Shown here: piece by piece, positions 1-8,362 of the stretch
Numbering within the stretch: position 1 is the stretch's first letter
Layout of the letters: each line of letters opens with the position of its first letter
NCBI GenBank assembly: GCA_913030835.1
Contig: CAJWDP010000017.1
Location: 1 to 59,235 of the forward strand
Source of the DNA: an uncultured Flavobacteriales bacterium
GTDB taxonomy: Bacteria > Bacteroidota > Bacteroidia > Flavobacteriales_D > Parvicellaceae
Length of the DNA: 59,235 bases
Direction: 5' to 3'
Notes under the pieces: model-generated
What the model saw: the letters and a program-made list of their open reading frames with translations, nothing else
Told to the model about the DNA's origin: nothing
Database searches by the model: none
Program-made: the position numbers and the translations under genes

Positions 1-244
1 CTAAAAGTATTTGATGACTTATCGCAATAATAAATGTAGTGGTAAAATCTATGAAAGGTCTTTCAACCAGAAAGAATATTATAAATAAATGAAAAGCACA
101 TCCACCTAAAGCTTGATACATATTACTTACTGGTAAAGATAAATTTGTACTAATTTTTTTTTGCATTCCAGAACTTAATACAATTAATTCTTTAGAGGTA
201 TCAAAAGCTAACTTATTTAATCTTTTCCAAATTTTTATTATAAA
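1..244 (-). CDS. Partial membrane-protein ORF in a foreign AT-rich end fragment
   Basis: An open frame of 81 codons runs off the left edge of the window, with a TGA (245-247) just upstream. The peptide has a soluble stretch (FIIKIWKRLNKLAF), then a hydrophobic segment containing GGCAFHLFIIFFLVE and another ending FIIAISHQILL, so it looks like the end of an inner-membrane protein. The pattern is loosely like the small permease of a TRAP transporter, but I cannot confirm that. A hand count gives about 25% G+C over 1-240, far below the 40-43% of the main body. It therefore probably comes from another organism (SAR11-like composition) joined by assembly. There is no credible start codon. Confidence 0.35.
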
Positions 245-330
245 TCATACAGTAGTGTTAGGTCAGAACAAAGTAGGGGGTATTACAAAGAAATTGGAAA
301 TTTAAATAAACAAACTGAATTGTTGAAAAA
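245..330. other. Probable left chimeric junction
   Basis: Base composition changes from very AT-rich to the composition of the rest of the window within this stretch. The membrane-protein frame on the minus strand begins at 244, and the LytTR frame on the plus strand is closed by a TGA at 316-318. No intact gene spans it. The exact join cannot be placed by eye. Confidence 0.45.
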
Positions 331-501
331 ATGCTTGTTGGAGCTGAGTTCTTTCGATGTCACAAGTCGTACATCATCAACCTGTCTAAGGTAATTGAAT
401 ATTCACGAAAAGATGGAGGTTGTGTTCTCTTGAATAAAGATATGGAAGTGCCGGTTTCCAAAGAGAGGAAAAAAGAACTGCTCAATAAGCTCAATCTGTA
501 G
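331..501 (+). pseudogene. C-terminal remnant of a LytTR-type response regulator
   Basis: The 56 residues match the end of a LytTR DNA-binding domain: FFRCHKSYIINLSKV corresponds to the conserved F-x-R-x-H-[KR]-S-Y-[IL]-[IV]-N core, followed by a beta-strand pair (GGCVLLNKDMEVPVS) and the closing helix KERKKELLNKLNL. Full LytTR regulators are about 240 residues, so the receiver domain and the first half of LytTR are missing. The frame is closed upstream by TGA at 316-318. One extra A in the six-A run at 325-330 would connect it to a different open frame, so a homopolymer sequencing error is possible. The fragment is Bacteroidota-like and probably belongs to the main genome. Confidence 0.7.
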
Positions 502-596
502 GCGGGCAATCAAGTAAATGTTTTCGGATCGTCACAACCGTCAGTTGATAAGTAGTCCTGCCTATTTTTCTATCTTTAATTTCATTTTTAAGCCGT

Positions 597-2492
597 ATGA
601 TCAAAAAAATAGAAAGCCTCGAAGATTACAAAGACCAATATCAGAAAAGCGTTGAATCTCCGGAACAGTTCTGGTCGGAAATCGCGAATACATTTTCCTG
701 GAGAAAAACTTGGGATCGGGTAGTCGACTGGGACTTTAAAGACTTGGATGTAAAGTGGTTTTCCGGTGCCCGGCTGAACATTACCGAAAATTGTTTGGAT
801 CGTCATCTGGATACCAATGGGGATAAAATTGCCATTATTTGGGAACCTAATGACCCGAAAGAGTCGACCATAAAATATTCATACGAAGAGCTTCATCAGG
901 AGGTTTGTCGTTTTGCGAATGTGCTAAGAAAGAATGGCGCGAAAAAAGGGGATACCATTTGTCTTTATATGCCCATGGTTCCGGAGCTGGCAATAGCCGT
1001 GCTGGCTTGCGCGCGCATCGGGGCGATACATTCTGTTGTTTTTGCGGGTTTTTCGGCAAAGGCATTATCCGACCGGATCAATGATGCAAAGTGCAGCCTG
1101 CTCGTAACAGCGGATGGTAGCTTCCGGGGAGCTAAAACAATCGGTTTAAAAGAAATCGCGGATGATGCTTTGGAGTCATGTCCATCGATTCATTCGACTA
1201 TAGTCTATCAGAGAACAGGCCAGCCCATAAACATGCGGTCGGGAAGAGACCTGTGGTGGCATGAAGAAATGGAAAAGGTAGGGGAAAATTGCGATGCAGA
1301 AATCATGGATTCGGAAGACCCATTATTCATCCTGTATACCTCGGGATCTACGGGGAAACCCAAAGGTGTGGTCCATACGACTGCCGGATACATGACTTAT
1401 GCGGAATACTCATTTAAAAATGTATTTCAATACGAAGACGGAGATGTGTATTGGTGCACAGCAGATATTGGCTGGATTACAGGACATTCTTACATTGTCT
1501 ATGGACCATTGCTGGCTGGTGCAACCACGCTAATGTTTGAGGGAGTGCCAACCTGGCCGGACGCAGGCAGGTTTTGGGAGATCTGTGCAAAACATAGCGT
1601 GAACGTATTTTATACGGCTCCTACTGCTATTCGAGCATTACAGGCTTTTGATGATTCTTTTGTGCTCGGTCACGATCTGAGTGCATTGAAAGTGTTGGGT
1701 ACGGTCGGTGAGCCGATCAACGAAGAGGCGTGGCAGTGGTATCACGAGCTGGTTGGAAAGGAGAATTGTCCGATAGTAGATACGTGGTGGCAAACCGAAA
1801 CGGGCGGAATTATGATTTCGCCGCTTGCAGGGATTACCCCGCTGAAGCCAAGCTATGCGACGCTTCCTCTCCCCGGAATCCAACCGTGTCTGATGGATGC
1901 AGATGGAAACGAGATCGAAGGCAATGATGTACAGGGCAATTTGTGCATCAAGTATCCTTGGCCAAGTATGATCCGAACTACGTGGGGAGATCACGAACGA
2001 TGCAAGAACGTTTACTTTTCGAATTATGAGGGGTATTATTTTACCGGTGATGGATGCAGGCGAGATGCAGATGGGATGTATCGAATTACCGGTAGAGTAG
2101 ACGACGTGATCAATGTGTCCGGGCACAGAATAGGTACGGCGGAAGTAGAGGATGCTCTGGATGAGCATAGCAACGTGGTGGAAGCAGCGGTTGTGGGATA
2201 TCCGCATGATATCAAAGGGCAGGGTATCTACGCTTATATTATCTGTTCACCCGAGCCGGAAGATGTTGATGCATTCAGAAAGGAATTGCTGGAAGTAATC
2301 GTTGAACAGATTGGTCCAATCGCCAAGCCGGATAAAATTCAAGTGGTCAGTGGATTGCCCAAAACAAGATCCGGTAAAATCATGAGGAGAATTTTACGGA
2401 AGATTGCAGAAGGGGCAACAGATCAGCTTGGTGACACGTCCACGCTTCTTGACCCGACGGTTGTGGAGGAGATAAAGTCTGGAGCACTATAA
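597..2492 (+). CDS. acs: Acetyl-CoA synthetase (AMP-forming)
   Basis: This cytoplasmic enzyme activates acetate with ATP and CoA to acetyl-CoA through an acetyl-AMP intermediate. The 631 residues are close to the usual 640-660 of the family. Visible motifs in order are the phosphate loop YTSGSTGKPKGVVHT (about residues 247-261), TVGEPIN, the acetate-pocket and aromatic motif DTWWQTETG (from about 394), the hinge YRITGRVDDVINVSGHR, and the C-terminal PKTRSGKIMRRI, in which Lys594 is the catalytic lysine that is acetylated in regulated Acs proteins. It starts at ATG and has no recognisable Shine-Dalgarno, as expected in Bacteroidota. A near-consensus -7 element (TATCTTTA) lies about 25 bp upstream. 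It appears to be transcribed alone. Confidence 0.97.
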   Translation: MIKKIESLEDYKDQYQKSVESPEQFWSEIANTFSWRKTWDRVVDWDFKDLDVKWFSGARLNITENCLDRHLDTNGDKIAIIWEPNDPKESTIKYSYEELHQEVCRFANVLRKNGAKKGDTICLYMPMVPELAIAVLACARIGAIHSVVFAGFSAKALSDRINDAKCSLLVTADGSFRGAKTIGLKEIADDALESCPSIHSTIVYQRTGQPINMRSGRDLWWHEEMEKVGENCDAEIMDSEDPLFILYTSGSTGKPKGVVHTTAGYMTYAEYSFKNVFQYEDGDVYWCTADIGWITGHSYIVYGPLLAGATTLMFEGVPTWPDAGRFWEICAKHSVNVFYTAPTAIRALQAFDDSFVLGHDLSALKVLGTVGEPINEEAWQWYHELVGKENCPIVDTWWQTETGGIMISPLAGITPLKPSYATLPLPGIQPCLMDADGNEIEGNDVQGNLCIKYPWPSMIRTTWGDHERCKNVYFSNYEGYYFTGDGCRRDADGMYRITGRVDDVINVSGHRIGTAEVEDALDEHSNVVEAAVVGYPHDIKGQGIYAYIICSPEPEDVDAFRKELLEVIVEQIGPIAKPDKIQVVSGLPKTRSGKIMRRILRKIAEGATDQLGDTSTLLDPTVVEEIKSGAL

Positions 2493-2531
2493 ATATTGTT
2501 AGATTTTAATCCAATAATTCAGCTAGAACTG

Positions 2532-2539
2532 TATTTTTG
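2532..2539 (+). promoter_or_regulatory. Bacteroidota -7 promoter element for the TerB-like gene
   Basis: TATTTTTG matches TAnnTTTG exactly and sits 24 bp before the ATG at 2564, which gives a short leader. The TTG that could extend the reading frame upstream lies inside this element, which argues against that start. I see no TTG -33 element at the ideal distance. Confidence 0.55.
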
Positions 2540-2563
2540 CACCGAATTGAAAAAACAAAGACA

Positions 2564-2998
2564 ATGTCGATAGCAGATGTATTTGAAAGCGGAGAACAAA
2601 AGCAGAATAAGGGTCACTTCAGAAATCTTGTCATGATTGCAAAATCGGATGGTGTAATAGATGCTGATGAACTACAGCTTTTGAAAAACATTGCCAGGCA
2701 AATCGGTTTGACTGATGAACAGTTCGATCAGATTCTCAGCAATCCGGGTCAATATCCGATCAATCCGCCGGAAAACAAGGAGGAACGAAATGAGCGATTG
2801 TACAATCTGATCCAGATGGTTCTAGCCGATGAAGAAATTGCGGTTTCTGAGGTTAAAACAGTGCAGAAATTTGCAGTTGCATTGGGTTATCCGATAGATA
2901 AAGCCGAAGACGTAGCAATAAAGGCAGCTCGGTCTGTAATTGATGGTGCGGATTTGGAAGCAATGTCTATTGCAATTGATGAAATTGTAACGGCTTAA
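2564..2998 (+). CDS. TerB-like (tellurite-resistance family) helical protein
   Basis: The 144-residue cytoplasmic protein is predicted all-helical. It carries the TerB-type acidic turn KSDGVIDADELQLLKNIA near the N-terminus and a second acidic turn (ADEEIAVSEVKTVQKFA), the two-fold pattern by which TerB/DUF533-like domains bind divalent metal. TerB proteins are linked to tellurite and envelope stress in some bacteria, but stand-alone copies in Bacteroidota have no established function. I chose ATG 2564 because a perfect -7 promoter element overlaps the upstream TTG. It converges on the minus-strand choice-of-anchor B gene with only 8 bp between stops. Confidence 0.75.
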   Translation: MSIADVFESGEQKQNKGHFRNLVMIAKSDGVIDADELQLLKNIARQIGLTDEQFDQILSNPGQYPINPPENKEERNERLYNLIQMVLADEEIAVSEVKTVQKFAVALGYPIDKAEDVAIKAARSVIDGADLEAMSIAIDEIVTA

Positions 2999-3006
2999 GT
3001 TACCAA

Positions 3007-4338
3007 TTACTTTAATCGTAAGAATTTACCAACGTTGATTACGTTTGTCGTTTCATTGATGTATCTGTAGAAATAAACTCCTGCATTATATTTACTTAGA
3101 TCAAGTTGCAGATGGTCGGTTTGACCAACAAACTCATCAACTAGCTTGCCCTCGCTTGAGAACAATTGCAACGAATAAGGGTTGTTTGTGGAATGGGCTT
3201 GATAAAACCAGGCTTGGTCATTTGCAGGATTTGGGTAAATACCATGCCCTCCATTATTGATGTCAGGAGGAATAGTGAATCCCACAACATAGAGGCCGGT
3301 GGAACGATCCGAGAATAGCAGTTTGCCGGAGGGAAGCTGAGCATATACTCCCCACACCCCTTGAAATATTTTATCATTATTTTCCAGATAGGAATCGAAA
3401 TAGCCGATCTGTTTAGGGTTGTTAACGTCTCGAATGTCGAAGATCTGAAGGCCATCATTGTAATAGGATACATAGGCAATACCATCAAAAAACATCAGGT
3501 TGTGGGGCAATGTTTCGTCCCACCATTCTGTTCCAAACAGTGAGTGAATGTTGATGTCAGAAAGATCAGATACATCGAGTACTTTTAGTTTTTTTCCTCT
3601 GGTTTCATCTGCCAAAATGTATGTCTTTCCATCTTCACTGAGCCATCCCGAATGATTATAGCCCTGATCGGGATAGCTAGTTAGTGATCCAAGATTGATC
3701 GGAGCTGATGGAGTGGAAAAATCGTAAACCCAGAATCCGTCATTGCCACAGTTCAGGTAGGCGGAATCGTTTCTTACATACACATCGTGAACATAAAAAA
3801 ACAGATAGTCATAGAGTAAAACCGGCTCAATGGGATTAGCTATGGAAAAAACAGACATGCCCGGGTCACCTGCAGGCCCGCAGGCGTAGAGAAGCTTCGA
3901 CGATGGGTCGATGAAAATGTTGTGGGCTGTATTGATCAGCGAATCACTATCGTAAACGATGTGAACGGAATCCGGTAAAAAACTAAGGTCAATGATTTGC
4001 AGGGTGCTTGGACCCTGGTCGGATACTGCATACAGATAACCATCTAGATCGTGATAATCCCGGTGTACGACATGACCTTGAAAATTGCCGGGAACAAAAT
4101 CAACTTCGGTCAATTTCCCTTCATTGCTGATTGAAAAAATGTGTGCTCCATTTACGGAGCCGATCACGGCATACTCCTGACCTTTGTTAACGAACCCCCA
4201 GACTTCATTGTATTTTACTCCGGTATTATTGGTGTCAACCCATTCTCCATCCCAATGATCAAGAAGTTGAACGTTCAGGCTCTGTTGCGAGAATGTGCTG
4301 AACGTCAAGAGAGTGAATACTATTGTTAGAAAGCGCAT
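3007..4338 (-). CDS. Secreted choice-of-anchor B protein with T9SS sorting domain
   Basis: This is a 443-residue exported protein. A signal peptide (MRFLTIVFTLLTFSTFS) is followed by a beta-propeller built of LVIVD-type blades typical of the choice-of-anchor B family (for example NEVWGFVNKGQEYAVIG, TLQIIDLSFLP, GIAYVSYYNDGLQIFD). The last 75 or so residues form a type A T9SS sorting domain, with YPNPANDQ, a middle segment EGKLVDEF, and GVYFYRYI before the basic end GKFLRLK. The protein is therefore probably carried across the outer membrane by the T9SS, and its domain removed or anchored by a PorU-type sortase. The start is the ATG directly after an in-frame TTG. Its ligand is unknown. Confidence 0.88.
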   Translation of the reverse strand: MRFLTIVFTLLTFSTFSQQSLNVQLLDHWDGEWVDTNNTGVKYNEVWGFVNKGQEYAVIGSVNGAHIFSISNEGKLTEVDFVPGNFQGHVVHRDYHDLDGYLYAVSDQGPSTLQIIDLSFLPDSVHIVYDSDSLINTAHNIFIDPSSKLLYACGPAGDPGMSVFSIANPIEPVLLYDYLFFYVHDVYVRNDSAYLNCGNDGFWVYDFSTPSAPINLGSLTSYPDQGYNHSGWLSEDGKTYILADETRGKKLKVLDVSDLSDINIHSLFGTEWWDETLPHNLMFFDGIAYVSYYNDGLQIFDIRDVNNPKQIGYFDSYLENNDKIFQGVWGVYAQLPSGKLLFSDRSTGLYVVGFTIPPDINNGGHGIYPNPANDQAWFYQAHSTNNPYSLQLFSSEGKLVDEFVGQTDHLQLDLSKYNAGVYFYRYINETTNVINVGKFLRLK

Positions 4339-4479
4339 CAAATAAGATTAACGGTTCAAAGCAAATACAATTGTTGCTAAGGTATAAATTGTTCTTTCAG
4401 CAATTTCTATTTTATTTATTCGTTTCTTGAAATCCAAAGGTGAACAAAATCAATTATTTTAGCCTGAAATCTTACTTTA

Positions 4480-5187
4480 TTGATTAAGTCTGTTGTCATA
4501 ATACCTACGTACAATGAAAAAGAGAACATCGGGCGAATGTTGCGCACGGTCTTTTCTCTTTCAGAAGGGTTTGAAGTTCTTGTAGTGGATGATGGTTCTC
4601 CAGACGGAACTTCTGCTATAGTGAAAGGGATGCAACAGGAGTTTGAAGGAAGCCTACACATTTTGGAGCGCAGTGGAAAACAAGGTTTGGGAACAGCGTA
4701 TATCCATGGATTTGAATGGGCTTTGGAGAGGGGGTATGATTATATTTTTGAAATGGATGCGGATTTTTCGCATGATCCAAATGATTTGGGGCGATTGCTT
4801 TCTGCTTGCACGGATCAGGGTGGAGATATGAGCATAGGATCTCGCTATTGCAAAGGAGGTAAAGTTGAAAATTGGCCATTTACGCGTTGGATGATGTCCT
4901 ATTTTGCATCATTTTATGTGCGTACTGTTTTGTGGATGAATATTAAAGATACTACAGCCGGCTTTAAGTGCTATTCGAGAAAAGTGCTGGAGGCGATAGA
5001 TTTAAATGAGATCAGATTTGTGGGGTACGCGTTTCAAATTGAAATGAAGTATACGGCTTATAAACTTGGGTTTAAGATCGTAGAAGTGCCGATTACATTC
5101 AAGGATCGTGAGCTGGGGCAATCGAAAATGAGTATGAGTATTTTCAAAGAAGCGTTTCTTGGTGTATTCAAAATGCGTAAGAGATAA
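4480..5187 (+). CDS. Polyprenol monophosphomannose synthase-like glycosyltransferase (GT2)
   Basis: The 235-residue family 2 glycosyltransferase resembles dolichyl-phosphate mannosyltransferase, which loads a sugar from a GDP- or UDP-donor onto a lipid phosphate. Motifs are VVIIPTYNEKENI at the N-terminus, VVDDGSPDGT, the DxD-type metal site EMDADFSHDP, and GSRYCKGG. There are no membrane helices at the C-terminus, so it is the short, DPM1-like form. The start is TTG, since no upstream ATG is in frame and the fold begins immediately. It heads a co-directional cluster with dihydroorotase and a DUF4296 lipoprotein, an order I recall from other Flavobacteriia. The sugar and acceptor are not readable from sequence. 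Confidence 0.88.
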   Translation: MIKSVVIIPTYNEKENIGRMLRTVFSLSEGFEVLVVDDGSPDGTSAIVKGMQQEFEGSLHILERSGKQGLGTAYIHGFEWALERGYDYIFEMDADFSHDPNDLGRLLSACTDQGGDMSIGSRYCKGGKVENWPFTRWMMSYFASFYVRTVLWMNIKDTTAGFKCYSRKVLEAIDLNEIRFVGYAFQIEMKYTAYKLGFKIVEVPITFKDRELGQSKMSMSIFKEAFLGVFKMRKR

Positions 5188-5210
5188 GTTTAATTACAAT
5201 TGTATAGAAA

Positions 5211-6548
5211 GTGGGCAGGAAATTAATTCAACATGCTACGATCGTTAACGAAAATGAAATTTTTGTTGGCAATATCCTGATTGACGGAGAGGTCATTATC
5301 GAGGTAAGTCGGGAACAAATTAATACTGAACCGGATGATGAGATAATTGATGCAACAGGATTGTATTGTATGCCTGGGGTAATCGATGATCAGGTGCATT
5401 TTCGGGAGCCGGGCCTGACGCACAAGGCCGATATAGCTTCCGAGAGCAGGGCGGCACTTGCAGGAGGCATCACGTCCTACATGGAAATGCCGAATACCGT
5501 CCCGAATACGCTCACTCAGGAGCTGCTTGAGGAAAAATACAAGGTGGCTGAGAATACATCCTATGTCAACTATTCTTTCTTCATGGGAGCCTCTAATGAT
5601 AATTTAGAGGAAGTCCTGAAGACCGATCCAAAATCTGTTTGCGGAATTAAAGTTTTTATGGGTTCATCCACAGGAAACATGCTAGTGGATAATGAATCTG
5701 TGCTGGAAAAGCTGTTTGAAAAATGCGATATGCTCATAGCTACGCATTGTGAAGACGAAATGACCATTCGTGAAAACACGTCGATATATAGAGAAAAATA
5801 TGGAGAGGATGTTCCGATCGCGTGCCATCCGGAGATAAGAAATGAGGAGGCTTGCTACAAGTCTTCGTCAATGGCAGTTGCTTTGGCAAAAAAGCACAAT
5901 TCCAGACTTCATGTTTTGCATATCTCTACTGAAAAGGAGTTGCAGTTGTTTGAACAAGGGCCATTGAGGGATAAGCGAATTACCGCTGAAGCATGTATCC
6001 ACCACCTGTGGTTTTCTGATAAAGACTATGCGGAAAAAGGAACCTTTATCAAGTGGAATCCTGCAGTAAAAACAGCTCGGGATAGGGATGCTATACTGGA
6101 GGCGGTAAAGAGCGACAGAATCGATGTGATTGCCACTGACCATGCTCCGCATACACGTTCAGAAAAAGAAAACAGCTATTTCAGTGCGCCTTCAGGAGGT
6201 CCTCTTGTTCAGCATGCCTTGGTTGCCATGCTGGAACATTATCACAACGGAAATATTTCGTTAGAAAAAATCGTGGAAAAAATGTGCCACGCAGTTGCAG
6301 ACTGTTTCCAGATTAATAAGAGAGGATATATTCGACCCGGCTATTTTGCCGATTTGGTATTGGTCGATTTGAATGAGCCATGGACGGTTAGCTCGGAAAA
6401 TATACTGTACAAGTGCGGGTGGTCTCCATTTGAAGGTACTCAGTTCAATAGTTCGGTTAAGAAAGTTTTTGTGAATGGCGCTATGGCATACAGTGATGGT
6501 TCCATATCTGAATCTAGATTGGTAAGGCGCTTAACTTTTAACAGATGA
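5211..6548 (+). CDS. pyrC: Dihydroorotase
   Basis: This is a class I-type amidohydrolase of 445 residues for the third step of pyrimidine synthesis (carbamoyl-aspartate to dihydroorotate). The first metal motif reads DDQVHFREPG, so the position usually held by the first His of HxH is Gln61, while His63 and Arg65 remain. Downstream are MEMPNT, the GIKVFMGSSTGNM segment, ATHCEDE, HVLHIST and ATDHAPHTR with the catalytic-type Asp310. Other Bacteroidota dihydroorotases, as I recall them, share the Gln, so it is probably functional. The GTG start is chosen because the next in-frame Met lies inside the metal-site region. Its stop overlaps the next gene in ATGA. Confidence 0.9.
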   Translation: MGRKLIQHATIVNENEIFVGNILIDGEVIIEVSREQINTEPDDEIIDATGLYCMPGVIDDQVHFREPGLTHKADIASESRAALAGGITSYMEMPNTVPNTLTQELLEEKYKVAENTSYVNYSFFMGASNDNLEEVLKTDPKSVCGIKVFMGSSTGNMLVDNESVLEKLFEKCDMLIATHCEDEMTIRENTSIYREKYGEDVPIACHPEIRNEEACYKSSSMAVALAKKHNSRLHVLHISTEKELQLFEQGPLRDKRITAEACIHHLWFSDKDYAEKGTFIKWNPAVKTARDRDAILEAVKSDRIDVIATDHAPHTRSEKENSYFSAPSGGPLVQHALVAMLEHYHNGNISLEKIVEKMCHAVADCFQINKRGYIRPGYFADLVLVDLNEPWTVSSENILYKCGWSPFEGTQFNSSVKKVFVNGAMAYSDGSISESRLVRRLTFNR

Positions 6549-7165
6549 GGTGTTTCGCTGGATTTCTGTTTCTTCTTCTTTGCTTGTTTTCGTGTAATTC
6601 TAAGGATGATGTGATCGTTGCACCTGAGAGATTGATCGATCCTGAACAGATGGCTGAAGTGATTGTAGACATCAACCTTGTTGAGGCCCAGCTGACAGAG
6701 ATCCAGTTTCTTCAAAGTTTGGTTAAGGACAGTGTTCGGTCCTATTATTCAGGATTGTTTCTGAAGCACAACATTACACAAGAGCAGTTGAATGAGAATC
6801 TTCAATACTATGTTTCCAGGGGCGCAATAATGGATAGTATTTACGATAAAGCGATTAACATGTTATCGGAAATGGAAAAAGGGCTGGAGCACGTAAAAAT
6901 GCCGGACAATGATATGACGCATGTGTCGCGTGAGGAAATGGAAATGCTTTTGACCGAGCCGGTTATTTATAGATTGTGCCAAAATGAAGATATCGTATTT
7001 CCGATCAAACATGATTCGATATTGAGGTATTATAAGATTCATTCTTCGGTATTGGATTCGATGGGACTTACATTCCGTCGTTTTGGTGTTTCCTTGAATT
7101 TTTATGCAGGAAGTCAAAATAAGATGAACCGATTTTTCCAATCACAAAAGAAAGTGAGTTTATAG
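6545..7165 (+). CDS. DUF4296 lipoprotein
   Basis: This 206-residue protein has a lipoprotein signal peptide ending LFSC (lipidation at Cys17), followed by the DUF4296 region (ERLIDPEQMAEVIVDINLVEA, then QFLQSLVKDSVRSYYS and LKHNITQEQLNENLQYY). DUF4296 has no known biochemical role. Its start codon overlaps the pyrC stop (ATGA), so the two are translationally coupled, and its own stop overlaps the next GTG (TAGTG). The domain occupies roughly residues 30-120; the rest is helical and lacks known motifs. It should sit in the periplasm, anchored to a membrane. Confidence 0.82.
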   Translation: MRCFAGFLFLLLCLFSCNSKDDVIVAPERLIDPEQMAEVIVDINLVEAQLTEIQFLQSLVKDSVRSYYSGLFLKHNITQEQLNENLQYYVSRGAIMDSIYDKAINMLSEMEKGLEHVKMPDNDMTHVSREEMEMLLTEPVIYRLCQNEDIVFPIKHDSILRYYKIHSSVLDSMGLTFRRFGVSLNFYAGSQNKMNRFFQSQKKVSL

Positions 7166-7734
7166 TGTATTTGGGTTTCGAAAAAATAAAAGGATCGGAC
7201 ACGAATATTCTGGACTTCTGGAAATGGACTTGCTCGGATATAATTATTCCGTCCAATCGCGATGATTTTGCCTTGTTTCTTGTAGCAAATGCCTTGGAGC
7301 TGACTAAGATGCCAAGGATTCATTGGGAAAATTCAGACCTCCGATACAGAAAGAAGAAGGTCAGCATAAAAACATCTGCCTATGTGGAGCATTGGAAGCA
7401 AAAACGCCCGAAGCGTTTGTCTTTTGATATTACCCCTAAAAAAGGACTGGATGCACCTACTGAGGAAAGCATGACCTATAGAAACAGGTACTCCGAAATT
7501 TACATTTTTGCGATACTTAATGAAAAAGAATTGCGCAAAATTGACGTCCTTGACCTAGATCAATGGCAATTTTACATACTGAGAACAGAAACGCTTGATA
7601 AATACCACTTCGATACTAAAAAGTTAGGGATCAGGGCACTGAATAAGTTGGCAAGCCCGGTTCATCACTCGAGAATAAAGCCAATTTTGGATGATATAAT
7701 TGATCTGGATTTAGGAGAGCGACTTGTATTGTAG
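7165..7734 (+). CDS. Conserved protein with a nuclease-fold-like pattern
   Basis: I recognise this 189-residue protein only as a member of a conserved hypothetical family. Homologues as I remember them carry VEVK-[ST]-x-AYLQSW followed by a DLDQW-FYVL motif, reminiscent of a PD-(D/E)xK nuclease core. Here the first motif reads KVSIKTSAYVEHW, so the usual Glu is replaced by Ser while the Lys is kept, and LDLDQWQFYILRTE is conserved. It could be an inactive or divergent nuclease-fold protein. There is no signal peptide. Its GTG shares a base with the upstream stop (TAGTG), which implies coupling to the DUF4296 gene. The next in-frame Met is near residue 49, which supports the GTG. Confidence 0.6.
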   Translation: MYLGFEKIKGSDTNILDFWKWTCSDIIIPSNRDDFALFLVANALELTKMPRIHWENSDLRYRKKKVSIKTSAYVEHWKQKRPKRLSFDITPKKGLDAPTEESMTYRNRYSEIYIFAILNEKELRKIDVLDLDQWQFYILRTETLDKYHFDTKKLGIRALNKLASPVHHSRIKPILDDIIDLDLGERLVL

Positions 7735-7771
7735 TGCGTTTCGCTTAAACTGATCTAAACTAGTTGTCAAT

Positions 7772-7785
7772 TGACGGGAACGTCA
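7772..7785. repeat. Short hairpin between convergent genes
   Basis: TGACG and CGTCA flank a GGAA tetraloop in the gap between two convergent genes. It lacks a T-run on either side, so it is at best a weak terminator or RNA-end stabiliser. Confidence 0.25.
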
Positions 7786-7789
7786 TCTA

Positions 7790-8362
7790 CTACTGGTTTC
7801 CAAAGGAGGGTTTAACTTTCCATTTGTAAAAGTTCAGCTTGATCGTCGAAGTCCTATGGAGCATCCAGACAATAGCGGGCAGCACGACCACAGCAGCAAG
7901 AGCCAGTTGAGGAGTTCGATTATTTTCAATGTCCTGAATGGTTCCGAATGTTGCTGCAGCAACCGTTAACCCAGCCATTACTCCCAGGCCAACCTGGCCA
8001 ATTGTTTTCTCTGTTGATTTCGGCTTGCGAAGAAGAGCGTGCTTAACATTCGATTTTTGCAGCTCAATTTCCTGTGTATACAGCAGTTCGACACGTTCTA
8101 GATCACTCAAAGTTTTATTCTTTTTAGCCTCTTGCAAGGAAACGGCATCATTACTCACCGGTCGGATAAAAATTGTTGTAGTTGAAATGTCCATGAAAAG
8201 GCCTTCTATTTTGTCGCCGTTTTTCAGTTTGATTTCACCGTGAGTCGGTAAATGGACCTCGCATATTTTCCCTTTGTGGTTTTCGAATTGCACTAGATTG
8301 CTTTCTTGAGCAGAGTGTAGAATTGTGAAGAAAAGTGAAATCAGTAATAAAGATGTTCTCAT
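7790..8362 (-). CDS. Exported protein of unknown function with two C-terminal hydrophobic segments
   Basis: The 190-residue protein starts with a clear signal peptide (MRTSLLLISLFFTILHSAQ), which is why I place the start at the internal ATG and not at an upstream in-frame TTG. A small beta-rich domain follows (LPTHGEIKLKNGDKIEGLFMDIS, reminiscent of short SH3-like or Sm-like strands), then a charged helix and two hydrophobic helices (VGLGVMAGLTVAAATFG and LALAAVVVLPAIVWML). A periplasmic domain held to a membrane by a helical hairpin is a reasonable topology. I do not recognise the family. It is divergent from the phasin-like pair across a 323-bp gap. Confidence 0.6.
   Translation of the reverse strand: MRTSLLLISLFFTILHSAQESNLVQFENHKGKICEVHLPTHGEIKLKNGDKIEGLFMDISTTTIFIRPVSNDAVSLQEAKKNKTLSDLERVELLYTQEIELQKSNVKHALLRKPKSTEKTIGQVGLGVMAGLTVAAATFGTIQDIENNRTPQLALAAVVVLPAIVWMLHRTSTIKLNFYKWKVKPSFGNQ

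Noticed and set aside
1638-2207. A 189-codon open frame antisense to acs
   Set aside because: It lies entirely within the well-supported acs gene, has no recognisable motif, and is a shadow of codon bias.
2537-2563. Upstream TTG start of the TerB-like gene
   Set aside because: It lies inside an exact -7 promoter element and adds nine residues with no conservation value.
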